Assembly (NCBI GenBank): GCA_947589415.1
Contig: CANQBP010000015.1
Coordinates: forward strand, 1-47,973
Source of the DNA: an uncultured Clostridia bacterium
GTDB lineage: Bacteria; Bacillota; Clostridia; Oscillospirales; Acutalibacteraceae
Length of the DNA stretch: 47,973 bases
Direction: 5' to 3'
Part shown: positions 1-6,623 of the stretch, piece after piece
How positions within the stretch are numbered: the stretch's first letter is position 1
Layout: each line of letters starts with the position of its first letter
Translations under genes and position numbers: made by a program
Notes under the pieces: generated by a model
The model's database searches: none
What the model was told of the DNA's origin: nothing
The model's input: only the letters and a program-made list of their open reading frames with translations

Positions 1-2
1 CT

Positions 3-74
3 GCGGTGATTGAATTTATAACAGGCGGTATAATAATCGTCGAAAATACAAAAAATCGGGGCTGTCGCAAATGA
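3..74 (+). CDS. possible 3' end of a gene entering from the left
   Basis: An open frame of 23 codons runs in from the window edge and stops at TGA 72-74; it reads roughly AVIEFITGGIIIVENTKNRG followed by CRK. The composition is compatible with the tail of a membrane protein. Against it, the last codons run into the 5' arm of the terminator hairpin at 58-105, which is unusual for a real gene end. No family can be named from so little sequence. Confidence 0.2.
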   Translation, partial: AVIEFITGGIIIVENTKNRGCRK

Positions 75-105
75 GTAAAAAAGATTGCGACAGCCCCATT
101 TTTTT
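58..105. terminator. strong bidirectional rho-independent terminator
   Basis: A perfect 13-bp stem (GGGGCTGTCGCAA at 58-70, TTGCGACAGCCCC at 85-97) is followed by seven Ts on the plus strand and, read the other way, by six Ts on the minus strand. It can end thiC transcription from the right and any plus-strand transcript arriving from outside the window. Positions 106-235, between it and thiC, contain nothing else that I recognise. Confidence 0.88.
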
Positions 106-235
106 ATATGAGCGGGTGAGTTTTCGTCTGCGTACACAGCCTAAAGACTTTACCTTTAAAAACCGCAGGACTTTTGAAAAGTATTGACCTAAAACTTAGC
201 CCTTTAGTCCCATAAATTTCCTATTTAGGATTTAG

Positions 236-1549
236 TTATTTTTCGGTACAAAATTCAACTTTTTTGCCTTCAAGTATCATATTTGTTGTACGTACAGCAC
301 ACATTTTGCCGCACATCGAACAGGTATGACGGTCGGCAGGCGGCGTACTTTCAAAATATTCCCTTGCCTTATCCCCGTCTGCTGCTATTTCAAACATTTT
401 ATCCCAATCAACTTTATGACGTGCCTCCGCCATTTCATTATCCCTATCTCTCGCATGGGGTACACCTTTTGCGATATCCGCAGCGTGTGCGGCAATCTTA
501 CTTGCTATAATACCCTCTTTTACATCGTTTATATCAGGCAAACGCAAATGCTCGGCGGGAGTGACATAGCAAAGAAAATCCGCTCCGCTTGCCGCAGCAA
601 TAGCACCGCCGATTGCTGATGTTATGTGGTCATATCCGGGGAATATATCGGTAACAAGAGGGCCGAGTACATAAAATGGTGCGTTATGGCATATACGCTT
701 CTGGAGTTTCATATTAGCCGCAATTTCATTCATTGCCATATGTCCCGGCCCTTCTACCATGACCTGAACATTCTTTTCCCATGCACGTTCTGTAAGTGCG
801 CCAAGTTCTATAAGCTCCGCAATCTGACCGCCGTCCGTACTGTCGTCAATGCAGCCCGGACGCAAAGCATCGCCAAGACTTATTGTAACATCGTATTCTG
901 CGAGGATATCAAGAACCTCATCATAATGTTCATAGAAGGGATTTTCATTCCCTGTCATCATCATCCATGCAAAAAGAAGAGAACCGCCACGTGACACTAT
1001 ATTCATTTTTCGTTTGTCACGCATAAAGGATTCAACGGCACGTCGGTTAATTCCCGCATGGATAGTCATAAAATCAACGCCCTCCTCGGCATGGGCACGT
1101 ACTACTCTAAGAAAATCCTCCGCCGATATTTCAAGCAAATCTTTTTCAAGATATCCTATGGCATCATACATGGGGACAGTTCCTATCATGGCAGGAGATT
1201 TTTCGATAAGTTCACGGCGGAACGTATTGGTTTTTCCGTAATTACTGAGATCCATAATAGCCTCTGCACCAAATTTAAGAGCCATATCCACCTTTTGCAT
1301 TTCATTGTCATAGTTTTTGCAGTCGCCCGAAATACCGAGATTGACATTTATCTTGGTTTTCAGACCTGCACCTATACCTTCCGGCGAAATGGACTTATGG
1401 TTGATATTACATGGAATACATACCTCACCCTTTGCAACAGAGCAGCGTATTTCCTCCGGTGTTTTATACTCCTTTCCAGCAACAGTTTCCATTTCGGGGG
1501 TGATGATACCCGCTTTGGCGGCTTCCATTTGTGTTTTGTAATTTCTCAT
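236..1549 (-). CDS. thiC: phosphomethylpyrimidine synthase ThiC
   Basis: Radical SAM enzyme that converts aminoimidazole ribotide to HMP phosphate, the pyrimidine half of thiamine. About 437 residues, matching the shorter bacterial/archaeal form of the family. Family blocks such as [11 protein letters not shown] and [14 protein letters not shown] are intact. The C-terminal cluster motif reads CSMCGKMC, that is CX2CX3C, one residue tighter than the CX2CX4C of E. coli ThiC. An in-frame start 45 bases further upstream exists, but the ATG at 1549 is preceded by an AGAAAGGAA ribosome binding site and lies 28 bases after the thiD stop, so I use that. It forms a two-gene unit with thiD. The paralogous benzimidazole synthases (Bza family) are an alternative, but the thiD neighbour favours thiamine. 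Confidence 0.93.
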   Translation of the reverse strand: MRNYKTQMEAAKAGIITPEMETVAGKEYKTPEEIRCSVAKGEVCIPCNINHKSISPEGIGAGLKTKINVNLGISGDCKNYDNEMQKVDMALKFGAEAIMDLSNYGKTNTFRRELIEKSPAMIGTVPMYDAIGYLEKDLLEISAEDFLRVVRAHAEEGVDFMTIHAGINRRAVESFMRDKRKMNIVSRGGSLLFAWMMMTGNENPFYEHYDEVLDILAEYDVTISLGDALRPGCIDDSTDGGQIAELIELGALTERAWEKNVQVMVEGPGHMAMNEIAANMKLQKRICHNAPFYVLGPLVTDIFPGYDHITSAIGGAIAAASGADFLCYVTPAEHLRLPDINDVKEGIIASKIAAHAADIAKGVPHARDRDNEMAEARHKVDWDKMFEIAADGDKAREYFESTPPADRHTCSMCGKMCAVRTTNMILEGKKVEFCTEK

Positions 1550-1577
1550 ATCTGTTTTTCCTTTCTTATTGATAATA

Positions 1578-2381
1578 TTAAGCCTTATCGGCAAAACGAC
1601 TGTTTAAATCAAAGGCATGATTCAGCGGCCCGGAACCGTTTCCCAAGTCAAGCATGGCACTTATTGCACCCGATATATACTCTTTTGCCAATTGTACGGC
1701 ACGGTCAAGCTCAAAGCCTTTGGCAAGATTTGCGGCTATTGCCGAGGACAGCGTACAGCCTGTACCGTGTGTATTTGTGTTGGCAATCCTATTCCCCTTA
1801 AAGAAATGACAGCATTTCCCGTTGTATAACAGATCATCAGCATTGTTTAGGCTATGTCCCCCCTTTATTAAAACCGGAGAGGAATATCTGTCATATATAA
1901 TTTTTGCGGCACACACCATGTCGTCCGATTTTTTAATTTCCATTTCCGCAAGTACTTCGGCTTCGGGAATATTTGGTGTTATAAGTGAGGCAAGCGGTAA
2001 CAACTTATCCTCAAGAACCGATATAGAATTATTATTTAAAAGTTTTGAACCGCTTGTGGAAACCATTACAGGGTCGATAACGATATTTTTAGCATTGCAG
2101 CGTGTAAGTCTGTCGGCAATAACGGAAATAAGCTCCGCTGAATATGTCATGCCGATTTTTACGGCATTCGGCCTTATATCTTCAAAAACCGCATCAATTT
2201 GTTGTCCTAAAAAATCGGGCGGAACGCTGTATATATTTTTGATGCCCAATGTATTTTGGGCGGTCAATGCGGTTACTGCACTCATTGCATACACGCCGTT
2301 CACGGTTATAGTTTTTATATCGGCTTGTATTCCTGCTCCTCCGCAGGAATCACTGCCGGCAATGGTTAATACTGTTTTCAT
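1578..2381 (-). CDS. thiD: hydroxymethylpyrimidine/phosphomethylpyrimidine kinase ThiD
   Basis: Phosphorylates HMP and HMP phosphate to the pyrophosphate used by thiamine phosphate synthase. 267 residues, the usual length. The ribokinase-fold signatures are present: N-terminal [16 protein letters not shown], the central [11 protein letters not shown], and the C-terminal anion-hole motif [18 protein letters not shown] start with AAGGAG upstream. It is the first gene of the thiD-thiC pair. No convincing promoter is visible in 2382-2515, so transcription may come from further upstream, possibly from the riboswitch promoter at 3711-3739 by reading through the opposite-strand gene. Confidence 0.95.
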   Translation of the reverse strand: MKTVLTIAGSDSCGGAGIQADIKTITVNGVYAMSAVTALTAQNTLGIKNIYSVPPDFLGQQIDAVFEDIRPNAVKIGMTYSAELISVIADRLTRCNAKNIVIDPVMVSTSGSKLLNNNSISVLEDKLLPLASLITPNIPEAEVLAEMEIKKSDDMVCAAKIIYDRYSSPVLIKGGHSLNNADDLLYNGKCCHFFKGNRIANTNTHGTGCTLSSAIAANLAKGFELDRAVQLAKEYISGAISAMLDLGNGSGPLNHAFDLNSRFADKA

Positions 2382-2438
2382 AAAATTTTATCTCCTTAAA
2401 AATGACAAAACTTTTGTCCGATTTAAAACAATGTATAT

Positions 2439-2467
2439 TTGCTATTTTTTCCCTATAATGTTATAAT
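2439..2467 (+). promoter_or_regulatory. sigma-A type promoter for the DUF3737 gene
   Basis: TTGCTA at 2439-2444 and TATAAT at 2462-2467 are separated by 17 bp and lie 49 bp upstream of the ATG at 2516. A second TATAAT at 2454-2459 is also present but has no matching -35. Confidence 0.6.
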
Positions 2468-2515
2468 GGAAAGAGTAAAAATTCAGATTCTATAATGTGA
2501 CCGGAGGGATCATAT

Positions 2516-3361
2516 ATGAGAGAAGTTATAAGAAACAGACAGTATGATGAGGAACGTGCGCTTTATCATACACTACATACCGATATTGCGGATTGTATAT
2601 TTGCAGGCCCTGCCGACGGCGAGTCGGTTCTCAAGGAGTCAGCCGATATTCGGGTTATCAAATGCAGTTTTTCACTCAGATATCCGTTATGGCATATAAA
2701 AAAATTCAGTGTGGAAGAATGTGTGATGGACGAAAAGACACGTGCGGCAATATGGTATTGTGAAAACGGAAGAATTACGGGCAGTGAACTGTCCGGCATA
2801 AAGGCAGTAAGAGAATGTCGGAATATTGACATTGCGGATTGTCACATCATATCACAGGAGCTTGGTTGGAAATCCGAAAATATAACTCTCACAAATACCG
2901 AAATCGTTTCGGAATATCTTTTTCTTGACAGTAACGGTGTCAAGCTGAAAAATGTGAAGATGAGCGGAAAATATTCATTTCAGTATATGGAAGATCTGCA
3001 AATAGAGTCTTCAGTACTTGATACAAAGGACGCTTTTTGGCATAGTAAAAATGTAATCGTAAGAAACAGTATTGTAAAAGGCGAATATCTCGGTTGGTTC
3101 TCGGAAAATCTTAAACTGATAGACTGCAAAATAATCGGAACACAACCGCTTTGTTACTGCAAGGGTCTTGAACTTATAAACTGCACAATGGAAGATACGG
3201 ATCTATCATTTGAATATTCGGAGGTTGAAGCTGAAATTTCCGGTCATGTAATATCGGTCAAAAACCCCAAATCGGGTAGGATAATTCTTGATAGTGTGGG
3301 GGAAATAATTCGTGATAATCCTGTTATGGAATGTACAGGCGAAGTTATTATCAGGAAGTAA
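2516..3361 (+). CDS. DUF3737 family protein (right-handed beta-helix)
   Basis: 281 residues. I recognise the DUF3737 family from the opening block (RQYDEERALY) and from the repeating pattern of short beta-strand rungs, for example SENITLTNTEIV, SKNVIVRNSIV and SENLKLIDCKII, which is typical of a right-handed parallel beta-helix. No signal peptide or membrane segment, so it is probably cytoplasmic. The molecular function of the family is unknown. ATG start with GGAGGG eight bases upstream, and its own promoter. It is the only plus-strand gene between thiD and the minus-strand TPP riboswitch, so it physically separates the riboswitch from the thiamine genes. Confidence 0.88.
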   Translation: MREVIRNRQYDEERALYHTLHTDIADCIFAGPADGESVLKESADIRVIKCSFSLRYPLWHIKKFSVEECVMDEKTRAAIWYCENGRITGSELSGIKAVRECRNIDIADCHIISQELGWKSENITLTNTEIVSEYLFLDSNGVKLKNVKMSGKYSFQYMEDLQIESSVLDTKDAFWHSKNVIVRNSIVKGEYLGWFSENLKLIDCKIIGTQPLCYCKGLELINCTMEDTDLSFEYSEVEAEISGHVISVKNPKSGRIILDSVGEIIRDNPVMECTGEVIIRK

Positions 3362-3397
3362 GCAATAAATTTTCGGATCTGCACGGTTCGTCTGTAT

Positions 3398-3430
3398 AAA
3401 AAAATGAGAACGTTAATAACAGCGTTCTCA
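3398..3430 (-). terminator. rho-independent terminator, minus strand
   Basis: The 8-bp stem TGAGAACG/CGTTCTCA (3405-3412 with 3423-3430) is followed on the minus strand by seven Ts. It is oriented to stop transcripts coming from the TPP riboswitch. On the plus strand it has no T tract, although it could still cap the 3' end of the DUF3737 mRNA. Confidence 0.8.
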
Positions 3431-3433
3431 TAA

Positions 3434-3560
3434 ATATACGGACATCCCGTACAAAAAATTTCGGTCGAAGCTAAAGGCTTCCTCTCACGCCGCAACACGG
3501 CTTCCCTCGCTGCTATTACATGACAAAAGGCGCTCCCCTCCTGTCCGCCCGTTAAAACGG
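3434..3560. repeat. structured non-coding segment, possible dispersed repeat
   Basis: This stretch between the two terminators is visibly more GC-rich than the neighbouring intergenic DNA and holds several short hairpins: GAAGC/GCTTC at 3467-3481, GCCG/CGGC at 3489-3501, and an imperfect one around 3439-3451. A GTG-initiated frame crosses it on the minus strand but runs through the terminator at 3398-3430 and deep into the DUF3737 gene, so I do not call a gene. It may be a dispersed intergenic repeat or part of a small RNA made from the riboswitch promoter. Confidence 0.35.
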
Positions 3561-3572
3561 AATATTTTACAT

Positions 3573-3608
3573 AAAAAACAGGGGGCGCAGATACAAACAG
3601 CGTCCCCG
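3573..3608 (-). terminator. terminator of the TPP riboswitch (expression platform)
   Basis: Read on the minus strand, a GGGG-A-CGC arm pairs with GCG-CCCC across an 11-base loop and is followed by CTG and six Ts. It begins 10-15 bases after the conserved 3' end of the aptamer, the usual place for a ligand-controlled intrinsic terminator. Confidence 0.82.
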
Positions 3609-3617
3609 AAAAAGCAT

Positions 3618-3705
3618 ACTAACTTCCTACGGCGGCATTATCCGCATCAGGTTTAGGGTCGGAATAATAATTCCCTCTCAGCCAGTTTACAAGCTCCCCT
3701 GTCAA
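3618..3705 (-). promoter_or_regulatory. TPP riboswitch (THI element) aptamer
   Basis: The minus strand carries the hallmark blocks of the thiamine pyrophosphate aptamer in order: ACAGGGGAGC, GCTGAGAGGG, the GACCCT arm, AACCTGATGCGGATAATGCC and the closing GTAGGAAGT. It is preceded by its own promoter and followed by a terminator. On its own strand no gene follows: the next one is thiD, more than 1.2 kb away beyond a second terminator and the opposite-strand DUF3737 gene. Confidence 0.93.
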
Positions 3706-3710
3706 GATAC

Positions 3711-3739
3711 ATTTTAACATATTATTTTTATATATTCAA
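3711..3739 (-). promoter_or_regulatory. promoter of the TPP riboswitch
   Basis: On the minus strand TTGAAT (3739-3734) and TAAAAT (3716-3711) are 17 bp apart. The predicted start near 3704 falls exactly at the 5' edge of the aptamer. Confidence 0.65.
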
Positions 3740-3791
3740 TAGTTACGGATAAAAAAGAATTGTAATTTGTGAATTTATAAGTATTCTTCTT

Positions 3792-4223
3792 TTATGCAGA
3801 AAGAAAATTTACAAGCATGACTGTTGCCGTTAAAAAGAGAAAAACTCCTACAACTGTAAGAAACTTACAAAATCCCGGTATTGAATCGGAAACCGAGGTC
3901 AACCGTTTGTCAAGTATAACTGCCATTGGACGACTACTTCCCTTGGTGAAAAAATACCCTATTTTAACTTTATCACCGCAATTGAAGTTCTTTGCTCCTG
4001 ATGAATAGTGTTCTGTTTGTGCGGTATAACTGTTCCCGTTTTCAGAAAAGGAAACATAAAACTTCGTATTCCCTCCTTTGGATTGTACGATCCTCTCAAT
4101 TATAGCGGATGTCTGCTTATATTCATTTCTTTCTTTAATTTCACGCTTGTGGGACAGCCACATTTTGAGGGAAATTGCAAGAAAAATCAATGATATTACA
4201 AAGACTTGAATGATTTTTACCAT
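3792..4223 (-). CDS. small membrane protein, DUF3592-like
   Basis: 143 residues from the ATG at 4223, which has AGAGAGGT upstream; a start 21 bases further out would place that ribosome binding site inside the gene. There is one hydrophobic helix at residues 5-20, a soluble middle part with the pattern FYVSFSENGNSYTAQTE and KVKIGYFFTKGSSRP, and a second hydrophobic helix near the C-terminus. Two helices around a small beta-rich domain resemble DUF3592 proteins. Function unknown. It follows the zinc-ribbon membrane protein gene by 56 bases, so the two may be co-transcribed. Confidence 0.72.
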   Translation of the reverse strand: MVKIIQVFVISLIFLAISLKMWLSHKREIKERNEYKQTSAIIERIVQSKGGNTKFYVSFSENGNSYTAQTEHYSSGAKNFNCGDKVKIGYFFTKGSSRPMAVILDKRLTSVSDSIPGFCKFLTVVGVFLFLTATVMLVNFLSA

Positions 4224-4279
4224 TCCGATTACCTCTCTACACATATATGACGTGACGTACTTATGAAAACATTACAGGA

Positions 4280-5467
4280 TTATTTTTGGGAGATAACCCC
4301 CATTATAATACGGTGACAGAAGTTGCATTTATAATGTTCATCTACTGCACCTACAATAGCACCGCCACAGTACGGGCATATATCCTTTACAATCTTTTTA
4401 GCAAGAGCTATTTTAAAAATGCCGCTATGCTTTTCAATGGAGCAATTTTTTAGATATCTGTAATTGATTGCCTTTAGTATTGATTTAAGACAATGCTTTG
4501 AGTTATTACTTCCTATTGATGTGCTTAATTTACCTATATTCAAAAAAGGTACGGTACATTGTGAAAATTGATATGAACACTTGTCGGCAGTGCGAATAGC
4601 AAGAAATCTTTTTATAAGGAAAAATAACACAATTATAAGAACAGGTGCAAATACAGCGGAAAGTAAAATATTATCCGTCAATTCTCCCCTTATAAGTTCA
4701 AAGGATGAGTAACTTTCGCCTGACAGCAATATGTTCGTCAAATATTCCTCATTGAAATAATTAGCAACAGAATCTAAACCAAACGCAAGAAATATAAATA
4801 AAAGGACAGATATAATACAGATATTTATTATACATAAGCTCTTTTTGGCGTTAAAAAACTTCGGGGTATAGTAGGACGGGTTATTTTTTTCGCATGATAT
4901 ATCGTTTGAAATGCTGTAAAATTTATTGTCTGTCAGTACTCGTGCAAAAAGGTCTGAACCCTTGCAATAGGGGCAAATCCCCGTAAAATATATGCGTTTT
5001 TCAATAGGAGCTCCGCAATTTTTACATTCACATAAAACCTTCTTGCTGAAAAGCGTGATTGTTTCGTTTCCGTCCTCTTTTGAAAAATCGAACTTTTTCA
5101 TATATAATATGCGAAACAATTTCAGCTCGAATTTTATGCGGCTTTTACTCTTTAGCATAACCTCGGATAATTCTTCATAGCTTATAACACCGTCAAGATC
5201 ACCCTCAAAATAGCTTGAATAAAAGCTTGCCTTGCCTGTAAGTATTCTTGATATTACAGAATCTGCTATAAAGATAATGCCTATTATAGAATATAAAATA
5301 CATTCGGGTGTGGCTTTCGCATTTATTACGGTTTCCCAATCCCCCCAATATGTTGACATCAATGATAACATAATCCATACGGAAGTAAAAAGCAAAAATA
5401 TTCCCGCAACAAGCAGTATGATGTTTTTAACTTTTAAAAATCGAATCAATTTTTCTTTTAGATACAA
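4280..5467 (-). CDS. uncharacterised membrane protein with two zinc ribbons
   Basis: 395 residues, not recognised as a named family. Four hydrophobic helices lie at about 15-37, 57-75, 211-231 and 267-287. Two cysteine knuckle pairs can be seen: C148/C151 with C165/C168 between helices 2 and 3, and C364/C367 with C381/C384 at the C-terminus; each looks like a rubredoxin-type zinc ribbon. Residues 88-105 (FEGDLDGVISYEELSE) look like a single EF-hand-like loop, though that may be chance. The start is TTG, supported by AAAGGAAG about 10 bases upstream; there is no nearby ATG. A promoter lies at 5512-5540. Function is open. Confidence 0.75.
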   Translation of the reverse strand: MYLKEKLIRFLKVKNIILLVAGIFLLFTSVWIMLSLMSTYWGDWETVINAKATPECILYSIIGIIFIADSVISRILTGKASFYSSYFEGDLDGVISYEELSEVMLKSKSRIKFELKLFRILYMKKFDFSKEDGNETITLFSKKVLCECKNCGAPIEKRIYFTGICPYCKGSDLFARVLTDNKFYSISNDISCEKNNPSYYTPKFFNAKKSLCIINICIISVLLFIFLAFGLDSVANYFNEEYLTNILLSGESYSSFELIRGELTDNILLSAVFAPVLIIVLFFLIKRFLAIRTADKCSYQFSQCTVPFLNIGKLSTSIGSNNSKHCLKSILKAINYRYLKNCSIEKHSGIFKIALAKKIVKDICPYCGGAIVGAVDEHYKCNFCHRIIMGVISQK

Positions 5468-5511
5468 TTTGAGTCAACTTCCTTTGATATTACCTAAAAT
5501 TATTTTATTAT

Positions 5512-5540
5512 ATTATATCTTAAAAAATCGTTTACTTCAA
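5512..5540 (-). promoter_or_regulatory. promoter of the zinc-ribbon membrane protein gene
   Basis: Minus strand TTGAAG (5540-5535), 17-bp spacer, TATAAT (5517-5512), 45 bp upstream of the TTG start at 5467. Confidence 0.6.
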
Positions 5541-5581
5541 CAAAATTATAGTTACTACTAAAAAACTTTATATCACCGTAA

Positions 5582-5611
5582 TAAAAAAAGTACCCGAATC
5601 GCTTCGGGTAC
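5582..5611 (-). terminator. terminator of tRNA-Gly
   Basis: A perfect stem GTACCCGAA/TTCGGGTAC (5590-5611) is followed on the minus strand by a run of seven Ts. It starts eight bases after the tRNA 3' end. Confidence 0.88.
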
Positions 5612-5619
5612 AAAACAAA

Positions 5620-5692
5620 AGCGGATGACGGGGCTCGAACCCGCTACCTCAACCTTGGCAAGGTTGCGCTCTACCAGATGAGCTACATCCGC
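5620..5692 (-). tRNA. tRNA-Gly (anticodon GCC)
   Basis: A 73-nt cloverleaf reads on the minus strand: acceptor GCGGATG/CATCCGC, D arm GCTC/GAGC, anticodon stem CAACC/GGTTG around the loop TTGCCAA (anticodon GCC), and T arm GCGGG/CCCGT with TTCGAGC. The 3' CCA is not encoded. It stands alone, with a consensus promoter upstream and a terminator downstream. Confidence 0.96.
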
Positions 5693-5744
5693 ATATTCGG
5701 TTACATCGCCACACTTTTCCGCAGCGACCTCAACAACGATTAGT

Positions 5745-5773
5745 ATTATACCGCATATATGACCTAATGTCAA
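5745..5773 (-). promoter_or_regulatory. consensus promoter of tRNA-Gly
   Basis: Minus strand TTGACA (5773-5768), exactly 17 bp, TATAAT (5750-5745). This is a perfect sigma-A consensus at both boxes, as expected for a stable RNA gene. It leaves a 5' leader of about 45 nt to be trimmed. Confidence 0.85.
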
Positions 5774-5849
5774 TACTTTTTAAAAAAATATCTAAAAAAA
5801 TTTATTTTTTCCCCTATTACGGCATATTATTGCTTTGGGGGTGGTTGAA

Positions 5850-6548
5850 ATGTTTGATTTACTGTCGGATATAATCAGCAAAATTTCTTTTTTATTTATT
5901 CTCCATGTAACGGGTGCGGGACAGTTTCCGAAGCCTCTGTCCGATGAAGAAGAAAAAATATGTCTTGAAAAATATGCGGCGGGAGATATGGAAGCGGGAG
6001 ATAAGCTGATAGAGCATAATCTAAGACTTGTCGCTCATATAGTAAAAAAATATTATGCTACCGGAGCCGATCCCGATGATCTGGTGTCCATAGGCACAAT
6101 AGGTCTTATAAAGGCTATAAGAACATTCAGACCGGACAAAAAAATCCGTTTGTCGAGCTATGCATCACGTTGTATTGATAATGAAATTCTTATGTATTTT
6201 CGCAGTATTAAGAAAAGCTCAAAGGATATATCAATAAATGAGGAAATAGATTCCGACAGTGACGGTAATGCACTTACGCTTATGGATATAATGTCGGTTG
6301 ACGACACTATCGTTGATGATCTTGATATCAAGCTGAAAACAGAAAATCTCGCAGGATATATAAAAAGTCTGCTGCCTCGTGAACAGCTTATTATACGGTT
6401 AAGATACGGTCTTGACGGCAGAGAACCTCTTACGCAGAGGGAGGTTGCGGCACTTCTTAAAATTTCACGTTCTTATGTATCAAGAATTGAAAAAAGGGCT
6501 TTGCTCTCTCTAAAAAAGAAGTATGAACAGGCTGACGACGATCAATAG
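5850..6548 (+). CDS. sigK: sporulation sigma factor SigK (pro-sigma-K)
   Basis: Late mother-cell sigma factor of endospore formation. About 232 residues. The N-terminus is a hydrophobic stretch (FDLLSDIISKISFLFILH) matching the inhibitory pro-sequence that is removed in B. subtilis by SpoIVFB. Region 2 follows (EHNLRLVAHIVKKYYATG, DDLVSIGTIGLIKAI) and region 4 ends in TQREVAALLKISRSYVSRIE with the helix-turn-helix. The ATG at 5850 has GGGGGTGG upstream, so I prefer it to the TTG at 5835. The gene is uninterrupted, with no skin-type element. CATATTAT at 5823-5830 could be the -10 of a sporulation promoter, but I see no matching -35. Confidence 0.92.
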   Translation: MFDLLSDIISKISFLFILHVTGAGQFPKPLSDEEEKICLEKYAAGDMEAGDKLIEHNLRLVAHIVKKYYATGADPDDLVSIGTIGLIKAIRTFRPDKKIRLSSYASRCIDNEILMYFRSIKKSSKDISINEEIDSDSDGNALTLMDIMSVDDTIVDDLDIKLKTENLAGYIKSLLPREQLIIRLRYGLDGREPLTQREVAALLKISRSYVSRIEKRALLSLKKKYEQADDDQ

Positions 6549-6562
6549 CGAAAAATTATATG

Positions 6563-6591
6563 TTGAAAAAAATGTCTGTATGTGATATATT
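6563..6591 (+). promoter_or_regulatory. promoter of recQ
   Basis: TTGAAA (6563-6568), 17 bp, TATATT (6586-6591). Transcription would start near 6598, which rules out the TTG codon at 6594 as the recQ start. Confidence 0.55.
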
Positions 6592-6623
6592 GATTGGGTA
6601 AAATAAGTATGGGTGGTATAATT

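Noticed and set aside
3244-3498. GTG-initiated minus-strand frame of 84 codons behind the TPP riboswitch
   Set aside because: It runs through the strong terminator at 3398-3430 and deep into the DUF3737 gene antisense, and has no family resemblance.
5822-5849. Sporulation (sigma-E type) promoter of sigK
   Set aside because: CATATTAT resembles a -10 element but no acceptable -35 lies 14-15 bp upstream; too weak to list.
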